Shown here: positions 1-12,657 of the stretch, piece by piece
Layout of the letters: each line of letters opens with the position of its first letter
Position numbering within the stretch: position 1 is the first letter of the stretch
DNA from: Sipunculus nudus
Lineage: Eukaryota > Annelida > Sipuncula > Golfingiida > Sipunculidae
Reading direction: 5' to 3'
Assembly: GCA_026874595.1 (NCBI GenBank)
Contig: CM049315.1
Coordinates: 76,991,401-77,055,400 of the forward strand
DNA: 64,000 nt
The notes under the pieces: model-generated
Seen by the model: only the letters and a program-made list of their open reading frames with translations
Told to the model about the DNA's origin: nothing
Database searches by the model: none
Program-made: the position numbers and the translations under genes

Positions 1-858
1 TTCTGGTCACTGACATGTTAGTTGGACGGTTTAATATCGTATTTATTGTCATGTTTAATTATCCATAGCCATTTATGGAAACAATGTGCAGGTCAATACA
101 TTAATTAACTACAGGTCAATGATATGGGATTTGGTTAAAACGGTGTAACATACAGTCCATTACGAAATATAATTAATTCTGTCGAAATGTGATCAAAGGG
201 AGAATAATATACATTCATATATGGAATCGCCTAACCTCATTGATACCGAAACCGACTCAATGTAGAGTGATATAGTTAATGGCGCGTAAGGCATTAGGAC
301 TATGACACATATTTTATGTAGGTATACTCAGAACTTTGGTCCTGTTGGGACATATAGGTTGGTTTGTAATGTTTATTTTCGTAGGAAGCACTGGTATATG
401 TGAAAGAAAGCCTAATTTAATAATTATGTGATTAATCATCGGAACCGGATATAACGTGCCCGGTCGTTATGGATCCGGTTTTTCTTGTAATGAAATCACT
501 TAATCGCGAAAGAAGGCCAGAAGTCAAGGGAAAACGACCGCAAGCCGAAGGAAAACGCCTTTTGAAGGGATTTGTAGTAATGGCGGAACGTTAATTGGCT
601 TTGCCGGCTTTTCCAAACGGATTAGGACAAATTTAGATGACCGGCGCAATGTTAAGAGCGATCGATGTGTTTCAACCGGGGTGGCAGGAACAGCAATAAT
701 ATCGGATTATAATGTCAATCCATCAAGTGCAGTTATTGTCTTCTTAATCGGATGGGGTTCTTTTGTCGGGTTTAATCTCTTTGTGACGTATTTCATTAAA
801 ATTTAGTTTTTAGTTGTACTGCTTCCCGTTTAATCTTAGCAGTGCATATCGCTCTCTC

Positions 859-906
<48 letters not shown>

Positions 907-1002
907 GTTCGTAAGTTCATCTTAGGAACCATCCCTCCATCAGCAGGCTCTTCGTCAAAATCAAGTCCAAGAGACTTATTGGTGAGAGGTTATAGTATAA
1001 AC
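1..1002. other. No gene seen
   Basis: Unique AT-rich sequence apart from the CT tract at 851-905. No open frame of protein-like composition. Confidence 0.6.
851..905. repeat. (CT)n microsatellite
   Basis: A near-perfect CT run of about 55 bp. The short open frame through it is incidental. Confidence 0.95.
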
Positions 1003-1330
1003 CAGAAATCTGCATTCTAAGGAATGCAAGCCTCCGACATTCGGGGATCCATATTGTTGGATGCTCCCAAAACCGTGTTTGCATTCACTTATTCGGCCCA
1101 TATTCCCAGACTCATTTCTTGCATAAGGGACTCTAAATTTGTGATTGTTCCTTGATGAAGTTCCTAAATCTTGATCATGTGCCGGATCCACAACAAAATC
1201 TAACCGATTCCTTATTTGCCCATTTCTGATGTGCCCTGAAAATGTCCTTACATTTCGTTCATGATTGCCTGAGTTATTTTGTGTACAAAGACACAAACGG
1301 GGCTGAACACATTCTGTCCTGGCGGAGATA
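1003..1330 (-). mobile_element. Hairpin-ended ~330-bp repeat family, copy A
   Basis: Read on the minus strand it carries the family landmarks in order: GGCGGAG end, CACAAAATAACTCAGG, GGATCCGGCACATGATC, ATAAGTGAATGCAAACACGG, GAGCATCCAACAATATGGAT, then the terminal hairpin TGCATTCCTTAGAATGCA and AGATTTCT. Confidence 0.8.
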
Positions 1331-2607
1331 AAAGGGCCACCGTGACCTTATTTTTCACAAGATTACAGTTGCAATTACAATTGTCCGTCCTATTACATGT
1401 TCAGTGCAATAAGAATCATTATCGGCCGGTAAGAAGGCATGCTGATATGTGACAATAATCAGTAAAATACCTAAAATGCTCATATACTGGGAGCCTGATA
1501 AAAGTAATAAAGTTGGTTTAATAGTAAATTTTTGCGATTTTAACTTTTTTTGTTTTTGTGACGGTTTTATTTTCGCAATTTTGTCATTACAGTAAATTTT
1601 CAAGACTGTATCAATTATAATATGAATTATTATATATGCTCGCTAAATTAGACAGTTTATGAAGGATACCAAACAGTACTACATCTAAGGAGTAAAAGTT
1701 CTTGTCCATTATAAGCAAACACTATTAAAGATCCAATATTATGTATCATTTATGTTTTTTACTCGCGACGCCACAGACATAGATGACGTTCATGGTATAA
1801 CAATGAGGCAACAGTTTAAGCAACTGTTCAACTTTGTAGATGCGGCGACTTATTCGCGAATTTTTATTTTACGAGATGATTTCACTTTCGCGAATACCGC
1901 GAACTGAAAAGTGAAAACCTCACGAACAAAAAGCCTAATGCTGTATTTCGTGGCACTGATGTCCTCGAATTCCCCAAGTTTGGGACAATCATGATATTTC
2001 AGTGGCGTCAATTTTTCTTCAAGGGTGGAAATGGAGGAGGGGGGGGGGGGGGAGCTGACTCAACTTTTTTGTAACCTATACAAATATATCGAAGTATCTC
2101 ATTGTTCCTGAGAAACCTACTGATTATAAACATGGAGTCATCCTGGCTTAACATAGTGGATGTAAAAAAATAAAAATAATACTTGACGTAGTTTCCATGA
2201 CTTCTGTGACACTTGATCCCATTTAGCTCAATAACTGTGGGTTACTTGGCCCCTCGCTGGCATAAATAGCCCATGGCTACAGTTTTACTATATTTATGGT
2301 CATCCAATATGCCAGTCTTCTAATAGCTGTTATCCATAAAGAACTGATACATGTAAAACTGATTTGGGGATCATAAAACCTCAAAGAAGGGAATATGGCA
2401 AGAAGATGTATATATCTTGTTCTGTTGCGGAAGGAGCTTTTGACCTAAACATTTAAACCTGATTGAAAGGACCATCTAACCAATTTACTCTGGTTTGCTT
2501 CATATTTGCGCGGTTAAAATTTCGCTAGGTCCACTTTTCCAGTGTATCAAGAGCGTTCAAAAACTGCACATAATATATCTTTTAATGTATGAAATATGTA
2601 ATATAAG
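1331..2607. other. No gene seen
   Basis: AT-rich, with a poly-G run near 2039-2052 preceded by a phrase at 1995-2017 that recurs at 58314. Confidence 0.6.
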
Positions 2608-2861
2608 GGGCCTGGACAGCTGAGCGGTAAAACGCTTGGCCTTCTCCGCTGGCGACCCGGGTTCGATAACGGTGTGGCTATGAGAGTGGGTTGTAATTGC
2701 CCGTCCAAGGTCGTTGTTTTTCTCCGGGGTCCTCCGGTTTCCCTACCCTTACCGAATACCGAGCGCCAACATCCGAGCCATGGAGAGTGCCTCGTATTAG
2801 TTATTATAACCAGTTGTACAATCCATGTAAAATAAATAAAATTTATAAAAAGAAAAATAAC
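2608..2861 (+). mobile_element. tRNA-derived SINE
   Basis: The head has a polymerase III A-box-like AGCTGAGCGGTAAAACGC and a B-box-like GGGTTCGATAAC spaced as in a tRNA. A body follows with TTTTTCTCCGGGGTCCTCCG then GTTTCCC, a phrase typical of conserved SINE central domains, and the tail is A-rich (AAATAAATAAAATT). The head does not fold into a proper acceptor stem, so it is not a functional tRNA gene. The open frame across it is incidental. Confidence 0.75.
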
Positions 2862-3821
2862 ATACTCGCAAAAATCCTTACTTTTTGAGAAGGACCAATT
2901 GAACAGTGAAAAACTTGGAATTCATTATAGACAGATAATGTAAAATATATTATATATTCCTAATATCATATATCATAATTATATATTATTCATAATATCA
3001 GTCTTTGACACATGTTAATCTGTTAATATTAATAGTGTCAATAATGTCTGCCTTGCGACGCTACAGGCATATATAACGTACATGAGAGGTCTATGAAACA
3101 GTTTAAACAAAATTTCAACTGCGTATGTACTATTTATATCGTCCTATCGCATTGCAATTGATAATTACAATAATTAAAGCTATGGAGTATATATAGAGAA
3201 TGCTTCGACAACATCAATTCCAAATATAACCAGCAAAAGTTATTTGTCCGTGAAACGTATTTTGTATATTGATAAACCTGAGGATATATTATGCGGTGTT
3301 ATATCCGTGACGCGGTATTGTTAATGTAAACAGAAACTTATGCACGTGCCTCCTCGGAGAGTCAACGTGATACAACTGCTTCCAGAATTGTTTAAGACGT
3401 AAATGCACGGTGGTAGTGCAGCGACACATGTTGTGGTCTTTTCGACATTTTGCAAAAGGATTACCTGCATGAATTGGGGATTAATGATTATTGCATGCTG
3501 AAATAAGACACGAGTCCCAAGGGATCGAGAGTCACATGTTTTTGTTTACATTTACCGATAATCCAAGTGAGGTGTTGACTGGGTCAATTTTTCAGGTCAA
3601 ATATGCTTGAGTCCGTCCTTGCTGGCAATGTCCTATCGTTGTTTCAATAACCCTGTGCGGAGGTTGGCGAACAACGTACATTTAAGGGCCATTGGAATTA
3701 ACCATTTACCTGAATTATGACTGGATGTCTTTTAGGACTGAGGCTTTTCCTATAAATCACCTTATCCCTCGCGGCCAACAAGGTATCAAATGTGTACATG
3801 CCAGTATTGGAATGATATGTA

Positions 3822-3999
3822 CAGTGAGACCTGTGTTAAGACACTACCCATGGGACTGACAAAATTGTTGTATTAATTCACAGGTTGTCTTATTAGACAG
3901 GTCAGTTATAAACAATTAATGCTTTCGGTTCATTTAAGGGTGGTCTTATCAGACAGTTTGTCTTATTAGACGGGTGGTCATATAAGACATGTTATACTG
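3822..3999. mobile_element. Pogo/Tigger-like MITE, diverged (178 bp)
   Basis: The left end is TA-CAGTGAGACCTGTGTTAAGAC. The right end, reverse-complemented, is CAGTATAACATGTCTTATATGACC. Both share the CAGT…AAC.TGT core, with internal 'gtcttattagacagg' repeats. Confidence 0.55.
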
Positions 4000-4064
4000 A
4001 ATTACCTCATGTGTTGTACCTCTTACCGAGGACAAATAAGCCTAAAGTATAAAATGTTTAAACC

Positions 4065-4205
4065 ATAACAGGAACGCTTTAAGTGTTAAACGTTTAAACA
4101 TGGATGGGTGAGTTTCCGGTGTTAAACGTCTTAATTAACAAGGAAGGGTGAATTTCAAGTATAAACGTCTAATTGAGAACGAAGGAGCTTTAAGTGTTAA
4201 AGAAA
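4065..4205. repeat. Decayed upstream units related to the 27-bp minisatellite
   Basis: Three or four diverged units contain GTGAGTTTC(C/A)(A/G)GTGTTAAACG-like cores. They are separated from the main array by about 330 bp of unrelated sequence (4206-4530). Confidence 0.6.
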
Positions 4206-4530
4206 CATGAACAATTGCACTAGTTTATGAGTTTTCTTATGCAAATAACAACTTTTGCTGAATACAAACATTTATCAATGGAAAAAATCCCTGCATACGG
4301 ACTTACTATTTTTTAATTCACCTCTTTTATACATTAATGTTCTATGTGTGACTAAAACCAGTCCACGTGTGTCTGTTTACAGAATTGACTGCGTGACCAG
4401 AGGGTCGATCTTCCGTTTAGGTGACAACTGCCAAACAAGGTGAAAGATCATGGTTAAAGAAAATTGGAAAGACGAAAATAAATCTTGCATTGTGATGTTG
4501 CGCTGTACAGCCACTAGGTGGTTTTTGATG

Positions 4531-5800
4531 TTAACGGACAGGAGAGCTTCCAGTGTCAAGACGGACAGGAGAGCTTCCAGTGTTAAAACGGACGGACAGG
4601 AGAGCCTCCAGTGTTAAGACGGGCAGGAGAGCTTTCAGTTTTAAGACGGACAGGAGAGCTTCCAGTGTTAAGACGGGCAGGAGAGCTTCCAGTGTTAAGA
4701 CGGGCAGGAGAGATTCCAGTGTTAAGACGGGCAGGAGAGCTTCCAGTGTTAAGACGGGCAGGAGAGCTTCCAGTTTTAAGACGGACAGGAGAGCTTCCAG
4801 TGTTAAGACGGGCAGGAGAGCTTCCAGTGTTAAAATGGGCAGGAGAGCTTCCAGTGTTAAGACGGACAGGAGAGTTTCCAGTGTTAAGACGGACAGGGGA
4901 GCTTCCAGTGTTAAAACGGACGGACAGGAGAGCTTCCAGTGTTAAGACGGACAGAGGGGCTTCCAGTGTTAAGACGGGCAGGAGAGCTTCCAGTTTTAAG
5001 ACGGACAGGAGAGCTTCCAGTGTTAAGACGGGCAGGAGAGCTTCCAGTGTTAAGACGGGCAGGAGAGCTTCCAGTGTTAAGACGGACAGGAGAGTTTCCA
5101 GTGTTAAGACGGACAGGGGAGCTTCCAGTGTTAAAACGGACGGACAGGAGAGCTTCCAGTGTTAAGACGGACAGGAGAGCTTCCAGTGTTAAGAAGGACA
5201 GGAGAGTTTCCAGTAATAACACGAACAGGAGAGCTTCCAGTGTTAAGACGGACAGGAGAGTTTCCAGTGTTAAGACGGACAGGAGAGCTTTCAGTGTTAA
5301 GACGGACAGGAGAGCTTCCAGTGTTTTAACGGGCAGGAGAGCTTTCAGTTTTAAGACGGACAGGAGAGCTTCCAGTGTTTAGACGGGCAGGAGAGCTTCC
5401 AGTGTTAAGACGGGCAGGAGAGCTTCCAGTGTTAAGACGGGCAGGAGAGCTTCCAGTGTTAAGACGGACAGGAGAGCTTCCAGTGTTAAGACGGGCAGGA
5501 GAGCTTTCAGTGTTAAGACGGGCAGGAGAGCTTCCAGTGTTAAGACGGGCAGGAGAGCTTCCAGTGTTAAGACGGGCAGGAGAGCTTCCAGTGTTAAGAC
5601 GGGCAGGAGAGCTTCCAGTGTTAAAACGGGCAGGAGAGCTTCCAGTGTTAAGACGGGCAGGAGAGCTTCCAGTGTTAAGACGGGCAGGAGAGCTTCCAGT
5701 GTTATGACGGGCAGGAGCGTTTCCAGTTCTAAGACGGACGGACAGGACAGCTTACAGTGTAAAGAAGGACAGGAGAGTTTCAAGTGTTAAGACGGATTGG
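4531..5800. repeat. 27-bp minisatellite, about 45 units
   Basis: The unit is AAGACGGGCAGGAGAGCTTC plus CAGTGTT, repeated almost perfectly, with common A/G variation (GGGCAGG or GGACAGG) and occasional 31-bp units bearing an extra ACGG. Because 27 is a multiple of three, several frames stay open for over 100 codons with nine-residue periodicity on both strands. These are an artefact of the period, not evidence of a protein. Confidence 0.95.
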
Positions 5801-6040
5801 AGTAGCCTGAGTATATAAATGAATAGAAAACCACAGGTATTAAACACGGCCTGGGGAGTTTCAAGTGTTAAACATCTTTACATGGACGGGAGAGTTCTAT
5901 GTATTAAACATCTCAACACAAACGTCTTTTCATGGCCTGAAGGGTTCTTCTAAACACGGATAGGAGATTATCAAGTATTTAACGTTTTAACATGGAAAGG
6001 AGAGTTTCAAGTATTAGACGTCTTAAGACGGACGGAAGAT
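5801..6040. repeat. Decayed downstream edge of the 27-bp minisatellite
   Basis: Diverged, longer-spaced units such as 'gggagtttcaagtgttaaac' and 'ggagagtttcaagtattaga' continue past the homogeneous array. Confidence 0.65.
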
Positions 6041-9000
6041 CTTCTGGGGACTACATCAGGAAGTAAAGCAAACCATCAGATTATCCCTGCTGCTTGACTT
6101 GACGATTTCCATGGTCAGGCAAAATTGGTCGCTGATGTGATAAATTCTGAACGAATCGAGAACATAACGACATCAGAATACGCAGACAGCTATATTAACC
6201 TGTCTGTACAGTCCATTGTTCAGTACAAACCGGCTACGTGAGCGGCCAGCTAGAAGCGTAGAGCGCTTACACCACGCACAGTAAATCCCAGCGAATGTCC
6301 CACAAGATGACAGTAATACCCAATGTTACAGGGATGCAGGGCAAGGACGAAAGGTGGGTGATGAGGCTCTGGAAGGACTCAGGTGTATTTACTCGGAAGA
6401 TGACTCTCACGTGAAACATATATCGATGTAAAACAGTGCCTGAGGTAAAGATAAAACCCGTGGACTGTCTACCTTAAAATACCTTTATTACCCAAAGTCT
6501 TTGGATCTACGCCAGATCAACAGTAAAAGAATCGATAGTGAACGATAGCCATACTGAAGATAATACCAAATCAGCAAGCAACCAGAACCAGATATCTAAC
6601 CTTAAAACCCTTATAATATTCTTGAAGATAATACCCGATATATGAAAAACCAGTACTTTAAAAAACATTCTTTCATTCAGAGACTCCTTTCCTTCCTCAG
6701 CAAAAAAAACCAAATGTATGCTCTACTTAATGGGCGTCTTGTTCCAAGGCCATAGGCGTTTCTTCGGCAATGATAAAAGGTGAAAATAAGGGGACATTTT
6801 ACCATTAAAACGAAAAATAAAGAGAAATTTAGAGACGAAGAGCTAAAAGTTCCAAATTTTGATTGATGTCACGTCATGTCAGATGACATTCTAAAAGTCT
6901 ACCAAATCCCGCATCACTGACACACAGTACGATTGGATTTTCAATTAGATTTGACCGTATTCGGTCGTTTTGCAGTTTATATCGATTGTTGGCTATTTTA
7001 AATTTAATCTGACGTCACTTTCAATCAGTCCAACGTTACATTATGGCGACAAACGTGGAATTTTGGGTTTAAGAACGAGGAAAGGACATTTTCTTGGTCG
7101 TATATTGAACATATGATGGATGATGAAGAGGGTTGTTCCTACACATAAGAAAATATGTCGCAATCATCCCGAAAAATAGATAGGTTAATTGAGCTCGAAG
7201 TAAGTACATATAAGATTTGTTTTCCAAACCTCAGTTATTTCATAAGGGGTTCAAATGTCATCCCAAGATTTCATCTTGATCTCTGCCGTGTGTGTGTGCA
7301 GTGAAAGCAGGTGGTCTTACCATAGCGCGTAAATATGGGACAAAATATACCACATGTTTTTCTTAAACCTGGTGTGCGAAAACAATTATGAGACCACATG
7401 GGTATCTATTTTTTCGAACATGATTTCTCTGCATGTCAACAAAATGTCGCCCCGAATATTTTCTTTTGTATTTAGAGAAATATATTTTTCCAATGAGTCC
7501 TGCCCATGGCCCTAACGATTACTTGTTCAAGCAGCCATTCTTTCTTCAACAGCTGCGGCTCATATCCGATATTTTCTACTTCATTTCTCAGTTCGTTCCA
7601 GCCTCTGTCTGCATGGCTTATGCCCTTTGGGGCCTATTAAAGTTATTGCAAAATACCGGCCCCACAAAGTGCATCTTAACAGCCGTAATTGCTCCTAAAC
7701 ATAATATGCTCGGCACTTTGGGAACTTGTGTCAAAGTTTAAATCACGCAAACCCTTTATTTCAGGATTCATTTATCTATCTATTTCCATTTATATATCGA
7801 TCCTCCTGTTGAATAAATTGCGAGACCGCAGAAGTTTGCTCACTGGAAAGGGGATAAAAGAAAGAAAGCTTTCAGAAAGCTACAAAACTTTAATCTGAGT
7901 AATAACTGTGTAACGTCACAAAACCAGTCCCCCTATACCTTAGTAATAATTTAAATACTCCCCTGTGTGTACTTAAGTGATTGGAATGAGGTCCTGCCTG
8001 TGTTTACGATTGAAGTTTAACCGCTCAGGACAAAGCGCGCTTGCCTCGTCCACTTACGGCCCTCTTAAGCTTATTAGTCTTTGAAGCTGCTGGCAAGAGT
8101 CTCCCATTTGCCAAGGTCAGTGATAACGGAGGGTTATTACCGGATTTTTACATAATACCTCTGTGTTTTTAAATGTTTTGCCTAGCTGTGTAACACGTCA
8201 CTATTTCAAGCGTTGAGTTGGATAAACGTTCAACATGGATATCGACGAATTGTTTCTGAGATCGTTTTTTAAATTCCTCATATATTTACACATGCTTTCA
8301 TTTGTTTAAAACACCCATAAGAAAAATGATTCCCCCATGGTTCAACATTGTTCTTGCCCTTAAAAATAAGGATCGTTCAAAGCTGGCCTTACATATACCG
8401 TTCTTTATAGCGTCAAATCTGCTAAAATAGCCCCAACATTGAAGCTTAGTAGGCCGATCATTCAATAACTTTAATTTCCAGGATCCCGATAGGTCTCAGT
8501 GTTTATCATCTTTACCAAATATTATAACATTTGTTAATTTTAGTTAGTTTACAGTTGTCAATTGGTATTCTTAATTTTCAATAACTTAGGTTACTTATCC
8601 TGCGACATTGTGACGAGGATTCTTAATGTAAAAACAGAATAACCAGGGCCAATCCAGGTATCGTTGATCTTTAAATATTATGGAACCTTTAACACTGTTA
8701 AAAAATAACTGCTTTATTTTCGTAACTTTATTTAAGCTGCCGTTTTGCAAATTTTCTCGATACAGCCTCTAACGCGGGGATGTAGAGATAAAAACCGTGA
8801 AGAAATTGGAAGAAAAAGTATACTTTTTAAAATGTGACCTGATTTCCACGAGCATGTTTTTTTTCTCGCAAATTACTAAAATAACCAAAAAAAAAAAACC
8901 AAGATGGTATGGAGCCGGCACTGATGCTTAAAGATACCACCAGGAGCGAGTCCAGGGGAGCGGGACCAGCACAGACGATTTCTCCAAGATTTGATCACGC

Positions 9001-9425
9001 CTACAGTGTAATAATGTAATGTTCCCGGGAGATACTGATTCCATCTTAAGAAAATGAAACTCTGGCTAACGATGTAAGCCCCAGTGACTGTTGGGTTTAC
9101 ATTCTGGAAGTTCAGCTCAGAGTTCAATCCACCCCATATTTTATATGTCTCTCATAATTCTTTTTTTTATAAATATTATTCTGGCATCCCAAACCTCCAA
9201 AGCTTTCTCCAGGCTAAAAAGGTACTACATTGTATATATTTAAAAATGAATATGTGCTTTCACGATTGGCTTAGATTTTTTTATTCTGTTTTTTTTTTTT
9301 CGTTAGTTTCTTTCACTTAGTACATTTTTTGTACTATCCTTCAATGATGTGTAGAAAAACACGACAGACTTTTCACATATGGTTAGACAGATTTACGATA
9401 TAAAGCATTTGAAGTAACACATATA
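6041..9425. other. Mostly unremarkable; one possible short exon
   Basis: No recognisable protein. The short segment 7155-7199 has ATG, upstream in-frame stop and a perfect GTAAGT donor (see findings). An open frame at 7433-7741 has no recognisable homology. Confidence 0.5.
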
Positions 9426-10410
9426 CAGTAGAACGCCTGTAATACGGTCACCATCGGGACTAGAAGAATGTGGCCTTAATACAGGAGTGGCCGTTATACA
9501 GGACTTGACTAGGATAGGGGGGTTACAATGTAACACGAAACTAAGTTCAAATCTTTTTTACGTTCAACAAAATAAACGTTTATACACAGTATTAGTATAA
9601 CTACTGTTATCAATAAAAAAATAAAATATTTATGCTAGCTGTCGGCTGCTTTTCCCGTCACTCTTCCTGATCAGATCTACCTTTTCTTTGAGAGCAAGTT
9701 CATGTCTTTTCTTGGTGATTGGGACAGAGAATGCGTAACATTTTATACATGTAACAATATTTATTTTGCATTCATAATTATTCATGTATGAGTAAATTTG
9801 CAATGTTTGCCGCACTGTTTTCGTTTGATGTACGTGTTAACAAGGATATTAAAGAAAGTTTAAAGATACACAGTTAGCCCAACGTTTTTTTCTGATGACA
9901 TAATCTTCGGGACCCGATGGTTATCATTCGTTAATTAAATGACAAACACTATGATTAAGATCCGGCTCGCACGACTGATTCCCAAACATACACGCATGTT
10001 GGAACATATGCCTTACTATTGTGCATACTAATGAGGCTGAGTGGGGTAGTACGACGCTGGCTACGTTTCAAACAACTCAGTCACGGTCGAGTGGTTACCT
10101 TTATTGAGGCACTTATTAACAGACAGGAATCTGTGAATGCGGACGCTTGTGTAATGATATTGAGGTCAGAAGTGGCCGCTCGATTTGTTGAGCCCGTGCC
10201 ACGGAGTCACTGCCCCTGACCGTAATTGAGGCGTTTCCCGTCCTGCGGGACCGAGAGACCTGGCCGTAATACGGAATAGAGGAGTGACCGTAAAAGACAA
10301 CAAAATGATTATTATGAAATATAACGGTCGAAAATTCGGGACCGGAAAATCTGACCGTTATAGATGTATTGACCGTTATTGAGGCGTGGCCGTTAGCAGG
10401 CGTTCTACTG
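9426..10410 (-). mobile_element. Pogo/Tigger-type DNA transposon, internally deleted (985 bp)
   Basis: The termini are CAGTAGAACGCCTG at 9426 and its exact reverse complement ending at 10410, each flanked by a TA dinucleotide, as expected for TA target duplication in the Tc1/mariner-pogo group. The right half carries repeated GACCGT(T/A)A(T)…GAGGCGT subterminal motifs. The only coding trace is a helix-turn-helix fragment on the minus strand near the left end. At under 1 kb the DDE catalytic domain is missing, so it would need a transposase from elsewhere. Confidence 0.8.
9633..9716 (-). pseudogene. Pogo transposase fragment: start of CENP-B-type N-terminal helix-turn-helix
   Basis: The minus strand encodes TKKRHELALKEKVDLIRKSD followed by GKSSRQLA, closely resembling the KR-x3-L-x2-K-x2-LI-x5-GKS-x-RQLA pattern of the CENPB_N/psq-type DNA-binding domain. 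A stop follows immediately after LA, and no DDE domain is present in this element, so this is a relic. Confidence 0.75.
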
Positions 10411-11062
10411 TATACAGTATCCATGCAAGGTGGAGGCCAAATACGCTTAAATAATAACGGGGCCTGCCAAAGGTAAATGAACTAAAAAAGGAGTAAATGC
10501 CCTGGAAAAAAGAGTAGACTTCTTTTAAATACAGAGGGGAAAAGAAGTATAAATAGCGTTAATTCCCAATTTTTTTTTATCACAGACTGAATAATAATGT
10601 GCTTCGCATGCTACAAATGTGAGTATATATCGTTCCCTAAGTCAGACACATGCATGGTGTACATCCCCAAGCACGAAGAGAAGGCCATTAACCACATGTT
10701 GTGACACATGCTGAACACTTACGCAAACAAAATGGGACATTTTTGTTCTAACTGGACTGTTAAAGTAGGAGAGGAATGGCATATATCGGAATTTTCCACT
10801 CAAAAAGAGGGGGGAAAAGAGTCCTGCTGAAAAAAAGTGACATGAGGGTAATAAGCGTTATTTTCAGGAAATCCTCAAAAAAAAAAGAGTGACTCTTTAA
10901 AAAAAATAGTGATCTTGCAGGCCTGACTTAATAAACACATGTAACAACCTAATCCTGATTACAGAAGGTTCGGCCGTTTCTTATACTCGTATATATTTCA
11001 CAGTCGTTTGTGGACTAAGTCTGAAAAATATTAATATATGATGGCATGCTCGGTCCTTGTTA

Positions 11063-11413
11063 TTGCCTCTGTCTGGAGGGTATGCGTTTATCCCCCTTTC
11101 GTGTGTGTCTACATGTGTGTTTGTGTGTGTCTCTGTGATTGTCCACAACGTAACTAACGCAATAGTGTTTACAATCTCATAGAAAAAATCAGGGCATTAA
11201 GGGAAGCTTTAACAATGAAGAAACGATCGGATTTTGGCACATGATCCCGATTCCGGAACGTCATCAAGGAATATTCACAAACGCATAGTCACGTAGGCAC
11301 GAAAGAATTTAGAATATGGTCCGAATAAGTGAATGCAAAAATGGTTTAGGAGCATCCGACAATAGTAATCCCCACATGGCGGAGGCTTGCATTCATTAGA
11401 ATGCAGATTTCTA
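11063..11413 (+). mobile_element. Hairpin-ended ~330-bp repeat family, copy B
   Basis: It starts TTGCCTCTGTCTGGAGGGTA and continues with ATGCGTTTATCCCC, then 'gatcccgattccggaacgtc', 'ataagtgaatgcaaaaatgg', CACATGGCGGAGGCTTGCAT, and the terminal hairpin ending AGATTTCTA. Nearly complete. Confidence 0.85.
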
Positions 11414-12626
11414 GTTAAGTTATGAGACACTATCTTGGGCTTGAAAGTGTCAACACTTTTTCCTTATTTATCATCATATTAGGTGAATAACAATACTTAA
11501 GATGGAAACATTCTATGTTAATAGTTCAATGTTCGTTATACCTGAATCAACTGAAAACTCTTGGATCAACAGAGAGGCGGTGGGATTTTTTTAAAATACA
11601 TACGGGTCATGGCAAATTAAGTAAAATTTTGTCTTTTTTTGGAAGGATACAATATGTTTGTCAGTTATCGAAATGATTGAAGTAATTAATATTAAGTTTA
11701 TTCCATTTTAAATGAAAACTTTACCATATGATGTTAAGAGATAAAGACAAGCACAGTTTAAATATAATCTGTTCCAACATCCCCGTGTTTTCTTTCAAAT
11801 ATATTTCGTTGCCACTACAAAGGAGGTAATGTCGCGATTTATGATGGTTTAAATAAGCATGAATAAATATTTTGTGACGAGTGGACGGTATTGACCTGTC
11901 TAGATAGAGCTCCAAAAAGGATATTGTCAATTCAAATGGCCAGATCTGTTTATCCCTATAACGTAGGAGGAACGCATGTGTGACGTAATAAATTTGTGAC
12001 GTACAAATGCCATTGTGGCGTCATCACTACGAAATGTGTGTACTTTAAGATCGTCAGCTAAGGTCGTCACTAATATGTCGCAAGACCGTACATCTCCTCT
12101 CAATTCATATATATATCATTCTGAATTAATAATATGGATTACCTACACGGAAGAGTCTTATTTTGCTGTTAGATAATCGCCACATTTATCTGATTTGTCC
12201 CTGAGTAAAATAAATGTAAGCTTTAGTTGATTGTATATAAATGATCACAAAATTAGGTGGATAGGGGTGGTGGAATGGAGTATAGTTAGCTGCATTCAGA
12301 TTGTCCAGAACACATTTATTATGAATACGTAAGACAGAAGGACTGGAATTATATATATATAAAAGGCCGGAGGAAAACGGATGTGAAGAAAGACAAAAAT
12401 GATCTTAAACCAATCATGTTGCAAGATTATTCTAACTCATTTATGATAAATGACTGTGAAATAAAAAGGTGATATTATAGAGAAAATATATAGACAATTA
12501 TTGGACGTGGTACCTGCATTTCGGCAATCATTTTGTGCATAAATTGCCCATATTATTTTATTGATAGTAACAAAAGGACAAGCTCACAGCAATCTTCGGT
12601 AGTTTTAAAACTGTTGGTTATAAAAC

Positions 12627-12657
<31 letters not shown>

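Noticed and set aside
1206-1215. PDZ-binding C-terminus on the protocadherin (protein residues, not bases)
   Set aside because: The terminal residues TQFL have Gln at position -2, which does not fit class I or II PDZ ligands.
2608-2680. Functional tRNA gene
   Set aside because: A- and B-box-like words are present, but the acceptor and T stems do not pair properly and a SINE body and A-rich tail follow.
4553-5783. Long periodic open frames (VLRRAGELP / VKTGRRASS repeats) as a repetitive protein
   Set aside because: The 27-bp repeat length keeps several frames on both strands open at once; there is no start context, signal peptide or conserved frame.
4531-5800. CRISPR array
   Set aside because: Units are contiguous with no unique spacers, and the genome is eukaryotic. 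The 16.5-17.9 kb array is rejected on the same grounds.
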